Shown here piece by piece: positions 5,773 through 6,431 of a stretch of 6,431 nucleotides of DNA. The notes under the pieces were generated by a model. That model saw only the letters and a list, made by a program, of their open reading frames with translations, was not told where the DNA came from and made no database searches. The DNA lies in NCBI GenBank assembly GCA_022563615.1, contig JADFMZ010000193.1, forward strand, positions 1 to 6,431, given 5' to 3'. Position numbers and translations under genes: made by a program. The stretch comes from Planctomycetota bacterium (GTDB lineage Bacteria > Planctomycetota > Phycisphaerae > UBA1845). Each line of letters begins with the position of its first letter. The first letter of the stretch is position 1.

Positions 5773-6431
5773 ATGCAGTTTTGGGCTTTGGTCATCGACA
5801 GCATTCGGGAATCCCTGGATCGGAAGATCTTCTGGGTGATGCTGACTATTACGCTGCTGGTCGTGTTGGCCATGGCCAGCATCAGCTTTGAGAACGACGA
5901 GGTCAGCATCCTCTTCGGCCTTTGGGAAACCGAAGCGGGGCACTTCAACCCGCTGTCGCCGGTGGGTCGGTCAGCCTTACTCGGTGGCGTGATTTACTAT
6001 GTGATGAGTTTTTTTCTCGGATGGGTCGGCCTGATTCTGACGCTCATCGCCACGGCGGGTTTTTTCCCCACGATGTTGGAGCGTGGGGTTGTCGACGTGC
6101 TGCTCAGCAAGCCGATCAGTCGTCCTCGGCTGTTCCTGTATAAGTATCTTTGCAGCATGGTATTCGTGCTGATTCAATCCACGATCTTCGTGGTGCTGAC
6201 GTTTCTGGTAATGGGATGGCGTTGGGGCGTATGGGCTCCGGGTTATCTGGCCAGCATTCCCCTGATGGTTTTGCTCTTCAGCTATGTGTATTGCGTATCC
6301 GTTCTCGTGGCGGTGAAGACCCGGAGCGTCGTAGCCGCCGTGCTCATCAGCATCGGCGCGTGGGTGATGTATGCATGCCCCAAGGTTGCCCTCGACACGT
6401 TCAACCATTATCCCAGCTTGAAGGAGCACAG
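5773..6431 (+). CDS. ABC-2-type exporter membrane subunit, 3' end beyond the window
   Basis: The frame is open from ATG 5773 to the right edge: 219 codons without a stop. The product starts MQFWALVIDSIRESLDRKIF, a short cytoplasmic helix typical of ABC-2 permeases. Hydrophobic segments follow at about 19-37, 70-97, 126-147, 159-180 and 185-202. Between the second and third is GFFPTMLERGVVDVLLSKPISRPRLFLYKYL (split here as positions 96-126), a hallmark of ABC-2 permeases: the cytoplasmic coupling stretch with LLSKPISR. The segment between helices 1 and 2 (about 38-69) is polar and probably periplasmic. Together with the ATPase 41 bases upstream it would form a two-gene exporter, with each subunit dimeric. 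AGGAG at 5755-5759 is 13 bases from the ATG, which is far for a Shine-Dalgarno. A usual full length would be longer, so some C-terminal sequence is missing. Substrate unknown. Confidence 0.88.
   Translation, partial: MQFWALVIDSIRESLDRKIFWVMLTITLLVVLAMASISFENDEVSILFGLWETEAGHFNPLSPVGRSALLGGVIYYVMSFFLGWVGLILTLIATAGFFPTMLERGVVDVLLSKPISRPRLFLYKYLCSMVFVLIQSTIFVVLTFLVMGWRWGVWAPGYLASIPLMVLLFSYVYCVSVLVAVKTRSVVAAVLISIGAWVMYACPKVALDTFNHYPSLKEH

Overview
This 6431-base window looks like ordinary chromosomal backbone from a moderately GC-rich bacterium, most probably a planctomycete. The evidence is indirect. The Shine-Dalgarno signals are weak or missing in front of several genes. The WhiG/FliA-type sigma factor, the MiaA with a GCTGSGKG nucleotide loop, and the ABC-2 exporter subunits all resemble what I remember of Planctomycetota (perhaps Phycisphaerae-like) proteins. 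I see no mobile element, CRISPR array, tRNA or rRNA.

Layout. (1) At the left edge, on the plus strand, is a small protein with three predicted membrane segments (44-406). Its frame is open to the window edge, so it may be the end of a longer gene. (2) A 151-base convergent gap follows, holding one weak hairpin. (3) Three genes lie on the minus strand in the transcription order sigma factor (3457-2678), truA (2610-1819) and a GT4-family glycosyltransferase (1721-558). The gaps are 67 and 97 bases and no T-tract terminator separates them, so they may be co-transcribed. (4) A 385-base divergent intergenic region (3458-3842) carries a good sigma-70-like promoter facing the sigma gene, a weaker overlapping promoter facing miaA, a perfect 8-bp inverted repeat and a short direct repeat. 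(5) On the plus strand, miaA overlaps an ABC-2-type exporter ATPase gene by 16 bases (if the first ATG is used). An ABC-2 membrane subunit follows after 41 bases and runs off the right edge.

Functionally, two tRNA modification enzymes sit on either side of a divergent promoter region. TruA makes pseudouridine at positions 38-40, and MiaA adds the isopentenyl group to A37, so both act on the anticodon stem-loop. Next to them are a regulatory sigma factor, an envelope or secreted-glycan glycosyltransferase and a membrane exporter. I found no convincing new multi-gene system. The points most worth a second look are the altered Walker A motif of MiaA, the organised divergent regulatory region, a start-codon hairpin at truA and the altered Q-loop of the exporter ATPase.
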